Shown: positions 49,774 through 57,963 of the stretch, in pieces
Layout: each line of letters begins with the position of its first letter
How positions within the stretch are numbered: position 1 is the first letter of the stretch
Program-made: the position numbers and the translations under genes
Notes under the pieces: generated by a model
Told to the model about the DNA's origin: nothing
Seen by the model: the letters and a program-made list of their open reading frames with translations, nothing else
The model's database searches: none
Assembly: GCA_947645675.1 (NCBI GenBank)
Contig: CANSDP010000010.1
Coordinates: 1-64,000 of the forward strand
Direction of reading: 5' to 3'
Source: an uncultured Bacillota bacterium
GTDB taxonomy: Bacteria > Bacillota > Clostridia > Oscillospirales > Oscillospiraceae
Length of the DNA stretch: 64,000 nucleotides

Positions 49774-49802
49774 TTGACACGCCAAAAATATTCGTGTATA
49801 AT
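49774..49802 (+). promoter_or_regulatory. Promoter of cassette 2 small gene
   Basis: Perfect TTGACA (49774-49779), 17-base spacer, perfect TATAAT (49797-49802), as in cassette 1. CGTGTATAATACG is a near-palindrome over the -10 and could be an operator. Confidence 0.8.
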
Positions 49803-49834
49803 ACGCATATATTAAGCTAAAGTAGTAATCTGTT

Positions 49835-50104
49835 ATGGACTATCAAATTTTAGAAATGCTCTACAACATCCCGGAGCTGCAAGACCTATCATACCAGATT
49901 TACTTGCAAATGCCAGAGCGAATTGAGCGGGAAGAATATATGCGAAAGCTCTGGCAGGAATGTACATCCATCTCCGACCCGCACACCCGAGATCTCTTTT
50001 TCTGTCTGGAGGACGCCATACACTCTGACGGCGACCTTCAGGAACGGGCGTCCTTTTTCGCCGGGCTCTATTTTGGCTGGGAGCTGTCCCGCGGCGGTCT
50101 GTAG
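49835..50104 (+). CDS. Small helical protein of a divergent XRE cassette (copy 2)
   Basis: 89 aa, soluble, acidic, helical. C-terminal region LEDAIHSDGDLQERASFFAGL and WELSRG aligns gap-free with the protein at 29233. Weak ribosome site despite a consensus promoter. The last two bases of its Leu codon and its stop TAG are part of the family B repeat that begins at 50100, so repeat insertion may have set its C-terminus. Function unknown. Confidence 0.72.
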   Translation: MDYQILEMLYNIPELQDLSYQIYLQMPERIEREEYMRKLWQECTSISDPHTRDLFFCLEDAIHSDGDLQERASFFAGLYFGWELSRGGL

Positions 50105-50178
50105 GGGCGGGTATTACCCGCCCGCCTCTATCGTAACAGAGACGAGTATTGTGCGGGCGGATGATATCCGCCCCTACA
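50100..50178. repeat. Palindromic repeat, family B (best preserved)
   Basis: TGTAGGGGCGG / CCGCCCCTACA terminal inverted repeats with GGGCGGGTATTACCCGCCC and GGGCGGATGATATCCGCCC inside; 79 bases. Between the small gene and smc. Confidence 0.9.
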
Positions 50179-50186
50179 AAAGCTCC

Positions 50187-53100
50187 TTATCGGATATTCA
50201 GCTCCTTTTCCACATCGTTGAGGTTGATGGTCAGCATCCGGCTGATGCCCTGCTCCTGCATGGTGACGCCGTAGAGGACATCCGCCTCCTCCATGGTGCC
50301 CCGGCGGTGGGTGATAACGATAAACTGGGTCTTGGCCGACATATTGCGCATATAGTGGGCGAAGCGGGCCACGTTGTTGTCGTCCAGAGCGGCCTCGATC
50401 TCGTCCATGACCACGAAGGGGGTGGGCCGGACCTTCAAGATGGCGAAGTACAGGGCGATGGCCACAAAGGCCTTCTCGCCGCCGGACAGAAGGGTGATGA
50501 TCTTCAGCGCCTTGCCCGGGGGCTGGACCTTAATCTCAATGCCGCAGTTGAGGATATCGTCGGGGTCCTCCAGCTCCAGGGTGGCCTTGCCGCCGCCGAA
50601 GAGCTCCAGGAAGGTCTGCCCGAAGGCCTCGTTGATGGTGTCAAACTCCCGCTGGAAGATGGTTTTCATCTCATTGGTGATGCCGGCAATGATGTCCTCC
50701 AGCTCCCTTTTGGCCTTGTCCACGTCGTCCCGCTGGTCAGTGAGGTAGGTGTAACGCTCGTTGACCCGCTGGAACTCCTCAATGGCCCCCACGTTCACAC
50801 TGCCCAGCCCGGAGATGGACCGTTTCAGCTCGGCGATGCGGCGGCTGGCCTTGGGGACGGACTCGATCTCCACCCGCTGCTGGCGGGCGGCCTCATGGCT
50901 GAGCTCATAGTTCTCCCACAGCTTATCCAGGAGGGCCTTTTCCTCCATGGAGGCGGACACCTTCCGCTGTTCCAGCCGGGAGACCTCTCCCTCGGTGCGC
51001 AGCAGCTCCTCGTTAAGAGACTGGCTCTCACGGGTAGCCTTCACCCGCTGACCCTCCAGGTCGATCTTTTCCTGGTTCAGCCGGGAGATGGTCTCGTTCT
51101 GCCTCTGATTTTCCGCCTGGAGGGCGGACAGGGCCTCCTGCTTCTCCTCAATCTCCCGGGTGAAGCCCTGGTTTTTCTCCTCATACTCGGCCATCAGAGC
51201 CCGGCTCTGGTCCCGGTCTCCGGCCATGCTCTCCTTCAGGCGCTCCAGCTCGGACAGGCCGGAGCGGGTGGCTTCCCGCTCCGCCTCCAGGGCCGCCTGG
51301 GCGGCGGTGAGGGCGGCGGCCTCCCGGGCGATGCGGGCGGACCGCTCCTGAACCTCGGTCTGGCCCCGGGCCTTGCCCTCGGCCTCGCTTTTCAGGGCGG
51401 CGGTCTCCCCCTCCAGCGCCTGGATGCGGGCCCTCGCGGTCCGGGTGTCGGTCTCGATCTGCTCCGCCCGGCCCTTGAGCTGCTCCAGCTCCTCCCGCTG
51501 GCTCTCCCGCTGGCGCTCCAGCTCGGCGGTGACGGTGCGCCGCTGGGACAGCTCGCCCTCCGCCTTGAGGATGGCGTCCTCCCATTGGCGCAGCTGGGCC
51601 TGGGCGGTCTCCAGCTCATAGGAGGCGGCGGTGGACTCCCGCTCCGCCTCGGCCACCGTCCTCGCGGCCTCCGCTACCCGTGCCCGGATGTCCCCCAGCT
51701 GGCTGTTCAGCCGCTCCAGCTCGTTGGACCGGCTGAGGATGCCGGCGCTGCGGCTGGCGGAGCCGCCGGTCATGGACCCGCCGGGGTTCAGCACCTGGCC
51801 GTCCAGGGTGACGATGCGGAATTTATAGCCGTACTTCCGCGCGGCAGCAATGGCGGCGTCCAGATTTTCCATGACGGCCACCCGGCCCAGAAGGTTGGAA
51901 AAGACGCTCTGATACCGGGGGTCGAAGGAGATGAGCTTGTCGCCAATGCCCACAAAGCCGGGCTCCCGGCTCAGGGCCTCCCCCTCCCGGAGGAAGCCCG
52001 GGCGGATGGAGCTGAGGGGCAGGATGGTGGCCCGGCCCCCGTCCCGGCGCTTTAAATACTGGATGACGGCCTTTCCGTCCTCCTCCCGGCCCACCACGAT
52101 GTTCTGCATGGCCCCGCCCAGGGCGGTCTCAATGGCCACGGTGAACCGGTCGGGCACCTTCAACAGGCCGGCCACCGGCCCGTGGATGTTCTGGAGGGCG
52201 CCCCGCTGGGCCTCGTTCATCACCAGCTTGACCGCCTTGGTGTAGCCCTCGTGCTCCCGCTCCATCTCAGTGAGCAGCTTGATCCGGGAGGTGAGGGCGT
52301 TTTCCTCCATCTGTAGCTTGACCTGCCCGTCTTTGGCCTGGTCCCACTTCCTTTTCCGGGACTCCATCCGCAGCTGATAGCCCTGGATCACATTTTTCAC
52401 GGCGTCCCGCTCCTCCACGGCGCTGTCATACCGGCGCTTGGCGGCGCGGGCCTCCTTCTGGGCCTCCTCCAGCCGGTCCTCCAGCTCATGGGCCTCCCGG
52501 CGGACGGAGCCGTCCCGGTCCATGACCTCCTGGGCGGCGGCGGCCAGAGCGGACAGCAGGGCCTTGGCCTCGGCGGCCCCGGCGGTGCCCAGGTCGGCCT
52601 GGGCGCGCAGTGCCTCCAGCTCCTTGGCCAGGGTGCCGGCGGACCGGGCGGCCTCCTCCGCCTCCCGGCTCTTGGTCTCCAGGGCGGACCGGCCCTCCGT
52701 CAGCTGGGCCTCGATCTCCGCCAGACGGTCCCGGCGCTGGGCGATCTGCTCAGACAGGGAGCCCTCCCGGCCCTCCTGCTGCTCCATGTCGGATTTGATG
52801 CGCTGGGCCGACTCCAAATTGTGCTGGATGTCGTTTTTCAGCACGGCGATGGCCGACTCCAGCTCGTTGGCCCGGGCCTGACGGCCCTGCATCTCAAAGC
52901 GGAGCCGGTCGGCCTCCATGTCCTTCTCCCGCATGGCCTCGGAGTACTGCTCTGCGGCGGCGTAGGCCTTCTCCTGAGAGACCTTGACCTCCTCCTTCCG
53001 GCGGGCGGCCTCCTGGTAGTCAGCCTCCAGCTTGATGCTGCTGGCCCGGATGCGCTCCAGAGTGTCCAGCCAGACGGAGATCTCCAGCCCCCGCAGCTCG

Positions 53101-53759
53101 TCCCGGAGGACGAGGAATTTTTTTGCCTTCTCGCTCTGCTCCCGGAGGGGCTCTACCTGCAATTCAAGCTCAGATATTTTATCGTTAATTCGGACCAGGT
53201 TCTCGGCGGTGCGCTCCAGCTTGCGCTCGGCCTCCTCCTTCCGGTGGCGGAAGCGGGAGATGCCGGCGGCCTCCTCAAAGACCTCCCGGCGGTCGGCGGA
53301 CTTCACGGACAAAATCTCGTCGATGCGGCCCTGACCGATGATGGAGTAGCCCTCCCGGCCCAGGCCGGTGTCCATAAACAGCTCGTTCACGTCCTTGAGG
53401 CGGACGGAGCGGCGGTTGATGTAGTACTCGCTCTCGCCGGAGCGGTAGTACCGCCGGGTGACCATCACCTCGGACTCCTCCATGTTGAAGAGGCGGGTGG
53501 TGTTGTCCAGCACCAGAGAGACCTCGGCGTAGCCCGTCTGCTTGCGCTTGGCGGTGCCGCCAAAGATCACGTCCTCCATCTTGCCCCCCCGGAGGGCCCG
53601 GGTGGACTGCTCCCCCATCACCCAGCGGATGGCGTCGGAGATATTGGACTTGCCCGACCCGTTGGGCCCTACGATGGCCGTGATGTCCTCGCCAAAGGTG
53701 AGCACCGTCTTGTCCGGGAAGGACTTGAAGCCCTGAATTTCCAGCGCTCTCAGGTACAC
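50187..53759 (-). CDS. smc: Chromosome segregation SMC ATPase
   Basis: 1190 aa, standard length. N-terminal Walker A GPNGSGKSN, two long coiled coils (about 170-500 and 660-1000), hinge about 510-640 (GPVAGLLKVPDRFTVAIE, NPGGSMTGGSA), C-terminal LLSGGEKAFVAIAL signature and FVVMDEIEAALDDNN Walker B. Condenses and organises the chromosome with ScpA/B. Own promoter at 53840. Confidence 0.97.
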   Translation of the reverse strand: MYLRALEIQGFKSFPDKTVLTFGEDITAIVGPNGSGKSNISDAIRWVMGEQSTRALRGGKMEDVIFGGTAKRKQTGYAEVSLVLDNTTRLFNMEESEVMVTRRYYRSGESEYYINRRSVRLKDVNELFMDTGLGREGYSIIGQGRIDEILSVKSADRREVFEEAAGISRFRHRKEEAERKLERTAENLVRINDKISELELQVEPLREQSEKAKKFLVLRDELRGLEISVWLDTLERIRASSIKLEADYQEAARRKEEVKVSQEKAYAAAEQYSEAMREKDMEADRLRFEMQGRQARANELESAIAVLKNDIQHNLESAQRIKSDMEQQEGREGSLSEQIAQRRDRLAEIEAQLTEGRSALETKSREAEEAARSAGTLAKELEALRAQADLGTAGAAEAKALLSALAAAAQEVMDRDGSVRREAHELEDRLEEAQKEARAAKRRYDSAVEERDAVKNVIQGYQLRMESRKRKWDQAKDGQVKLQMEENALTSRIKLLTEMEREHEGYTKAVKLVMNEAQRGALQNIHGPVAGLLKVPDRFTVAIETALGGAMQNIVVGREEDGKAVIQYLKRRDGGRATILPLSSIRPGFLREGEALSREPGFVGIGDKLISFDPRYQSVFSNLLGRVAVMENLDAAIAAARKYGYKFRIVTLDGQVLNPGGSMTGGSASRSAGILSRSNELERLNSQLGDIRARVAEAARTVAEAERESTAASYELETAQAQLRQWEDAILKAEGELSQRRTVTAELERQRESQREELEQLKGRAEQIETDTRTARARIQALEGETAALKSEAEGKARGQTEVQERSARIAREAAALTAAQAALEAEREATRSGLSELERLKESMAGDRDQSRALMAEYEEKNQGFTREIEEKQEALSALQAENQRQNETISRLNQEKIDLEGQRVKATRESQSLNEELLRTEGEVSRLEQRKVSASMEEKALLDKLWENYELSHEAARQQRVEIESVPKASRRIAELKRSISGLGSVNVGAIEEFQRVNERYTYLTDQRDDVDKAKRELEDIIAGITNEMKTIFQREFDTINEAFGQTFLELFGGGKATLELEDPDDILNCGIEIKVQPPGKALKIITLLSGGEKAFVAIALYFAILKVRPTPFVVMDEIEAALDDNNVARFAHYMRNMSAKTQFIVITHRRGTMEEADVLYGVTMQEQGISRMLTINLNDVEKELNIR

Positions 53760-53839
53760 GCGACCGCCCCTTTCCTCTTACAAAACCCTAAAATTCCCGC
53801 GCCTTCTGGACGCGAAAAAGGAATCTGATATAGCCTGAT

Positions 53840-53868
53840 ATTATACCATATCGGATTTCTTTTTGCAA
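53840..53868 (-). promoter_or_regulatory. Promoter of smc
   Basis: Minus strand TTGCAA (53868-53863), 17-base spacer, TATAAT (53845-53840). Between here and the purA promoter (53870-53974) nothing is recognised. Confidence 0.75.
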
Positions 53869-53974
53869 GTTTTATGGGCGTTGATTTGCCATTGAACGCG
53901 GCGCGGTCCGCAATGCGGCGCGCAGCCGTACTGGCGTTGTTTTCGGCGGTCAGTACCATACACCTGATTTCCCC

Positions 53975-54003
53975 TTGCGCTGTCACATAAAAAGGGGTAT
54001 AAT
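53975..54003 (+). promoter_or_regulatory. Promoter of purA, with a palindrome over the -10
   Basis: TTGCGC (53975-53980), 17-base spacer, TATAAT (53998-54003). GGGGTATAATACCCC (53994-54008) is a near-perfect dyad centred on the -10, a possible repressor site. Confidence 0.7.
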
Positions 54004-54074
54004 ACCCCTGTTACAGGGGCGGAAAAGGCAGATCCTCAAAGGCTGCGAATCCCGGTCCCCGGAGGTAACGGACT

Positions 54075-55367
54075 ATGGTAAAAGCGATTGTAGGCGCCAA
54101 CTGGGGCGACGAGGGGAAGGGCAAGGTTACCGATCTGCTGGCGGAGCAGTCCGACGTGGTCATCCGCTTTCAGGGAGGGGCCAACGCGGGGCACACCATC
54201 ATCAATGATTTTGGCCGTTTCGCCCTGCACACGCTGCCCTCGGGGGTATTTTACCCCCATGTGACCAACGTGATCGGCAACGGCGTGGCGCTGGACATCG
54301 GAAAGCTGGCCGCCGAGCTGGAGCAGGTGGAGGCCCAGGGGGTGCCCGCGCCGAGACTGATTGTCTCTGACCGGGCTCAGCTGCTGATGCCCTACCACAT
54401 CCTCCAGGACACCTATGAGGAGGGACGGCTGGGGGGACGGGCCTTCGGCTCCACCAAGAGCGGCATCGCCCCCTTCTACTCCGACAAGTACGCCAAAACG
54501 GGCATACAGGTGTGCGACCTCTTCGACGAAAAACGGCTTTGGGAGCGGCTGACGGCGGCGGTGGAGCTGAAAAACGTCCTCTTTCAGCATCTGTACCACC
54601 AGCCGCCGGTGGACGCGGACGAGCTGATGGATCAGCTCCTGACTCTGCGGGAGCGGGTCCGGCCCTGGGTGGGGGACACGGTGTCCTTTGTCCACCGGGC
54701 CCTGGGGGAGGGCAGGACCATCCTGCTGGAGGGTCAGCTGGGGTCGATGAAGGACCCGGACCTGGGCATCTTCCCCATGACCACCTCCTCCCACACCCTG
54801 GCCGGATACGGCTGCGTGGGGGCTTCGGTGCCCCCCACCGCCATCCAGGACGTGATCTGCGTCACCAAGGCCTACTCCTCCTGCGTGGGCTCCAACACCG
54901 AGCCCTTTGTCAGCGAGGTCACCGGGCCGGAGGGGGACGAGCTGCGCCGCCGGGGCGGCGATCACGGGGAGTTCGGCGCGACCACCGGCCGGCCCCGCCG
55001 GGTAGGCTGGTTCGACGCGGTGGCCACCAAATACGGCTGCATGGTCCAGGGGGCCACCCAGGCGGCCCTCACCTGCCTGGATGTGCTGGGCTACCTGGAC
55101 GAGATCCCCGTCTGCACCGGCTATGAGATTGACGGGCGGATCACCGATACCTTCCCCACCACTCCGGCCCTGCTCCGGGCCAAGCCGGTGTTCACCACAC
55201 TCCCCGGCTGGAACTGTGACATCCGGGGCTGCCTGGAGTATCGGGAGCTTCCCGCCAACGCCCGGGACTATGTGGACTTTCTGGAGGCCCGCATAGGGAC
55301 CCCCATCACCATGGTCTCTACCGGCCCCAAGCGGGAGGAGATGGCCTACCGGACGCCAAAAATCTGA
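54075..55367 (+). CDS. purA: Adenylosuccinate synthetase
   Basis: 430 aa. GANWGDEGKGKVTD P-loop, GGANAGHTI, catalytic His in the latter, and GHLP-like switch replaced here by TGRPRRVGWFDAV segment. Joins IMP and aspartate with GTP for AMP synthesis. Start after CGGAGG. Followed by a separate secreted protease 34 bases on. Confidence 0.95.
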   Translation: MVKAIVGANWGDEGKGKVTDLLAEQSDVVIRFQGGANAGHTIINDFGRFALHTLPSGVFYPHVTNVIGNGVALDIGKLAAELEQVEAQGVPAPRLIVSDRAQLLMPYHILQDTYEEGRLGGRAFGSTKSGIAPFYSDKYAKTGIQVCDLFDEKRLWERLTAAVELKNVLFQHLYHQPPVDADELMDQLLTLRERVRPWVGDTVSFVHRALGEGRTILLEGQLGSMKDPDLGIFPMTTSSHTLAGYGCVGASVPPTAIQDVICVTKAYSSCVGSNTEPFVSEVTGPEGDELRRRGGDHGEFGATTGRPRRVGWFDAVATKYGCMVQGATQAALTCLDVLGYLDEIPVCTGYEIDGRITDTFPTTPALLRAKPVFTTLPGWNCDIRGCLEYRELPANARDYVDFLEARIGTPITMVSTGPKREEMAYRTPKI

Positions 55368-55401
55368 CGTCAGGACGCTGAAAAGAACAAAGGAGAACAC
55401 C

Positions 55402-57273
55402 ATGAAAAAAGCGATTTCAACCCTGCTGGCCCTGGTACTGGGGCTGTCGCTGGCGGTCCTGCCCGCCTCGGCGCTGGAGCTGGAGGAGGCCAAGGAGCTG
55501 CTGGCCGTCTACTATGTGGACGGCGTGCCGCCGGAGGTGCTGGAGCTGGACTCCCTGGACGCTATCCTGGAGGCCCTGGGCGACCCCTATACCTATTATA
55601 TGACCCCCGAGCAGTACGACTGGTTCAACCAGTCGGTGAACGGCCAGGTGGTGGTGGGCATCGGGGCCACGGTGGAGAACGCCTTTTCCGGCGGCTACCG
55701 GGTGATGTCCGTTCTGCCCCAGTCCCCGGCTCTGGAGGCGGGCCTCCAGCCCGGCGACCTGCTGGTGGCGGTGGACGGTCTGGAGCTCACCGCCGAGACC
55801 GACCCCCGGACCTATATCGTGGGCCAGGAGGGGACCTCCGTCACCATCACTGTGGTCCGGGAGGGGGTCCGGCTGGAATTCACCCTCACTCGCCGGGCGG
55901 TGACCATCCCCATTGTCACCTATGAGACTCAGGGCGGCGCGGGGTATATCGAATGCATCAGCTTCGGAGAGACCACCGCCGACACCTTTGAGGAGGCCAT
56001 CAAGGCCCTGGAGGACCACGCGGAGGTCTGGATCGTGGACCTGCGGGCCAACCCCGGCGGGGACAGCAAGGCCACCGCCGCCACCGCCGGCCACTTCGTG
56101 GGAAGCGGCATCATGCTCTATTTCCGGGACGGGGCGGGGGACTACAACTATACCTTCACCCTCCCCGGCTACCCCGACCTCACCGACAAGCCGGTGATCG
56201 TCCTCACCAGCGAGCACTCGGCCAGCGGCTCCGAGCTTTTCGCCGGGGACATCCGGGCCTATGAGGCGGGCATCGCCCTGGGCCAGCGCACCTTTGGCAA
56301 GGGCACCGCCCAGATCGTGCTGGAGGAGCGCAACTGCGAGTACATGGAGGGCGGCGAGGCTATGAAGATCACCGCCTACCGCTTCTTCGCTCCCGACGGA
56401 GCCACCAACCACATCACCGGCGTGCTGCCCACCCTGCTCATCTCTCCGGAGAACACCCAGCGGGCGGCGCTGCTGCTGTCCTGCGGCCTGTCCGATTCTC
56501 CGGAGAACCACCTGAAGCTTGAGCTGGCCGGACAGACCTTCTGCGTCAGCCTCAGCGAGGCGCTGACAGAGGAGAACCGCCCCGCCTTCACCGAGCTGCT
56601 GGAGGCCCTGCCCCCCTCCGCCCGGCTGTGGTACAGCACCGGGCAGAGCTGGGAGGAATGCGCCCCCATCACCCCCGCCGCCCTGGCAGGCACCCTGGGG
56701 CTTAGCTTCACCCCCCGCACCCTCCCCGACGCGGCGGACAGCGAATTTGCCCGGGAGATCGACACACTGACCACCTACGGGATCGTCAGCGGCTTTGAAG
56801 ACGGGCTGTTCCACCCCGGCGACACCCTCACTCGGGCGCAGTTCTGCGCTATGACCGCCTCCGCCCTGGCCCTGCCCCCCTCCGACGGGAAGGACCGCTT
56901 TGCCGACGTGAGTCCCGACGCCTGGTACGCCGGGGCGGTGAACGCAATGGCCGACATGGGCTTTGTCTCCGGCTATGAGGACGGCACCTTCCGTCCCGAG
57001 GCTTCCGTCTCCTTCCAGGAGATGGCGGTCATCCTCAACAAGGCGGCCGCCTGGGCCAGTATGGACGGCTACGACCTGGATCGGGAGGACCTGACCGTTG
57101 AGGAGTGGGGCGCCTATTACAATTATGCGGACTGGGCCCGGACCGCCGTCCGCAATCTGGACAAGCTGGGCGCTCTGGCCGGCGGGCTCGCCCCCGCTGA
57201 CCCCGGAACCCGTGAGGCCGCCGCCGCCATGCTCTGCCGGCTGATGGAGAGCATCCACTTGATTTGGGATTAA
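55402..57273 (+). CDS. SLH-anchored S41 (CtpA-like) protease
   Basis: 623 aa. Signal peptide 1-24 ending ASA. PDZ about 90-165 (SPALEAGLQPGDLLVAVDG). S41 protease about 170-350: nucleophile Ser in SEHSASGSELFAG and Lys in TFGKGTAQ. About 440-620: SLH repeats (TYGIVSGFEDGLFHPGDTLTRAQ core GIVSGFEDGLF; MGFVSGYEDGTFRPEA; a weaker third). Secreted carboxy-terminal-processing type protease held on the wall polymer. AGGAG site. No terminator follows before the relic at 57414. Confidence 0.92.
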   Translation: MKKAISTLLALVLGLSLAVLPASALELEEAKELLAVYYVDGVPPEVLELDSLDAILEALGDPYTYYMTPEQYDWFNQSVNGQVVVGIGATVENAFSGGYRVMSVLPQSPALEAGLQPGDLLVAVDGLELTAETDPRTYIVGQEGTSVTITVVREGVRLEFTLTRRAVTIPIVTYETQGGAGYIECISFGETTADTFEEAIKALEDHAEVWIVDLRANPGGDSKATAATAGHFVGSGIMLYFRDGAGDYNYTFTLPGYPDLTDKPVIVLTSEHSASGSELFAGDIRAYEAGIALGQRTFGKGTAQIVLEERNCEYMEGGEAMKITAYRFFAPDGATNHITGVLPTLLISPENTQRAALLLSCGLSDSPENHLKLELAGQTFCVSLSEALTEENRPAFTELLEALPPSARLWYSTGQSWEECAPITPAALAGTLGLSFTPRTLPDAADSEFAREIDTLTTYGIVSGFEDGLFHPGDTLTRAQFCAMTASALALPPSDGKDRFADVSPDAWYAGAVNAMADMGFVSGYEDGTFRPEASVSFQEMAVILNKAAAWASMDGYDLDREDLTVEEWGAYYNYADWARTAVRNLDKLGALAGGLAPADPGTREAAAAMLCRLMESIHLIWD

Positions 57274-57413
57274 ATTGAGAGATGAGCAAAGCATGCCCGA
57301 AACGAGAAAGCAACAAGGGATCGTAGCGCAGAATAGACGGCAGATTTGAAAAAAGAGTACAAAAACCAGGCGCGGCAGGAAACCGTGCAAACAAAGAAGT
57401 ATTCGCGTATCTG

Positions 57414-57593
57414 TCAAGCGGAACGCCGAAGAGATATGAGAGAGCGGTAGGAGTGAGAGCCGGACAGGGCAGCGGCCAGAGCAGCGGTGGAATCCGCCAC
57501 ATTGGCGGGGGTGGTCAATTCGTAGAGGGGCAGCCCGGAGATGCAGTCCACCAGCACATGGTTTTTGTAGCCCCAGTCTGGTTGGGTTTTCTC
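57414..57593 (-). pseudogene. Transposase fragment (DDE type)
   Basis: Minus-strand frame between two stops reads DWGYKNHVLVDCISGLPLYE then LTTPANVADSTAALAA, the W/F-GYK-x-H...D...P-A-x-V-x-DS segment around the second catalytic region of IS4/IS1182-like transposases. Only about 60 codons survive, with no start and no third catalytic residue. Flanking 57274-57413 and 57594-57720 show no further matching frame or inverted repeats. Confidence 0.7.
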
Positions 57594-57744
57594 TCAAGTC
57601 TATTTTACCAAGAAATGGGCCCCGCTTTCTACAGTATTGGAGTGATTTTCGGTTCCAGCCATGGCCGAAAACCGTTGGTACTACTGCATTTTTGGAGTTT
57701 TGCTCATGGCTGTAAATTTACAGGAAAAGGAGGTGGGACCCGGA

Positions 57745-57837
57745 ATGGAAGGCCGAAGTCAGCGAAAGACAGAAAGCTGCCACGAACGAGGGGCGGCGGA
57801 ACGGGGCCGGTCCGGGCTCCCGCCCCGCCGCCGGTAG
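57745..57837 (+). CDS. Candidate 30-residue leader peptide upstream of mgtE
   Basis: ATG frame of 30 codons plus TAG behind AAAGGAGGTG, nearly the full anti-SD complement, nine bases away. The peptide is Arg-rich, starts MEGRSQRKTE and ends SGLPPRRR. Its 3' half overlaps a strong hairpin (GGCGGCGG...CCGCCGCC, 57792-57833). Enterobacterial MgtL leader peptides, which control a magnesium importer, likewise contain Pro residues followed by LP-RRR-like ends. Resemblance may be chance in GC-rich DNA. Confidence 0.4.
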   Translation: MEGRSQRKTESCHERGAAERGRSGLPPRRR

Positions 57838-57877
57838 ATATGCCGGAGGGGTACGCCTCTTCCCCTTGAACCTGCGC

Positions 57878-57923
57878 AGCCACAGGCGCCCTTGACCGGG
57901 TACGCCTGTGGCTTTCTGGCTTT
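57878..57923 (+). terminator. Terminator-like hairpin in the mgtE leader
   Basis: AGCCACAGGCG / CGCCTGTGGCT, 11 perfect pairs, followed by TTCTGGCTTTT; 41 bases before the mgtE start. Being upstream of the gene, it suggests attenuation. No M-box (ykoK) consensus was found in 57594-57963. Confidence 0.6.
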
Positions 57924-57963
57924 TCGCGCCTGGCGTTTGAAAAAGCGAGAGGAGGAAAGCGTT

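Noticed and set aside
57594-57963. M-box magnesium riboswitch upstream of mgtE
   Set aside because: The conserved M-box blocks (GTTAGGTGAGGCTCC-like and GCTGCTGCC...GCCAATGGGTC-like) are not present; only a GGAGGTGGGACC fragment is loosely similar, and that is the ribosome site of the candidate leader frame.
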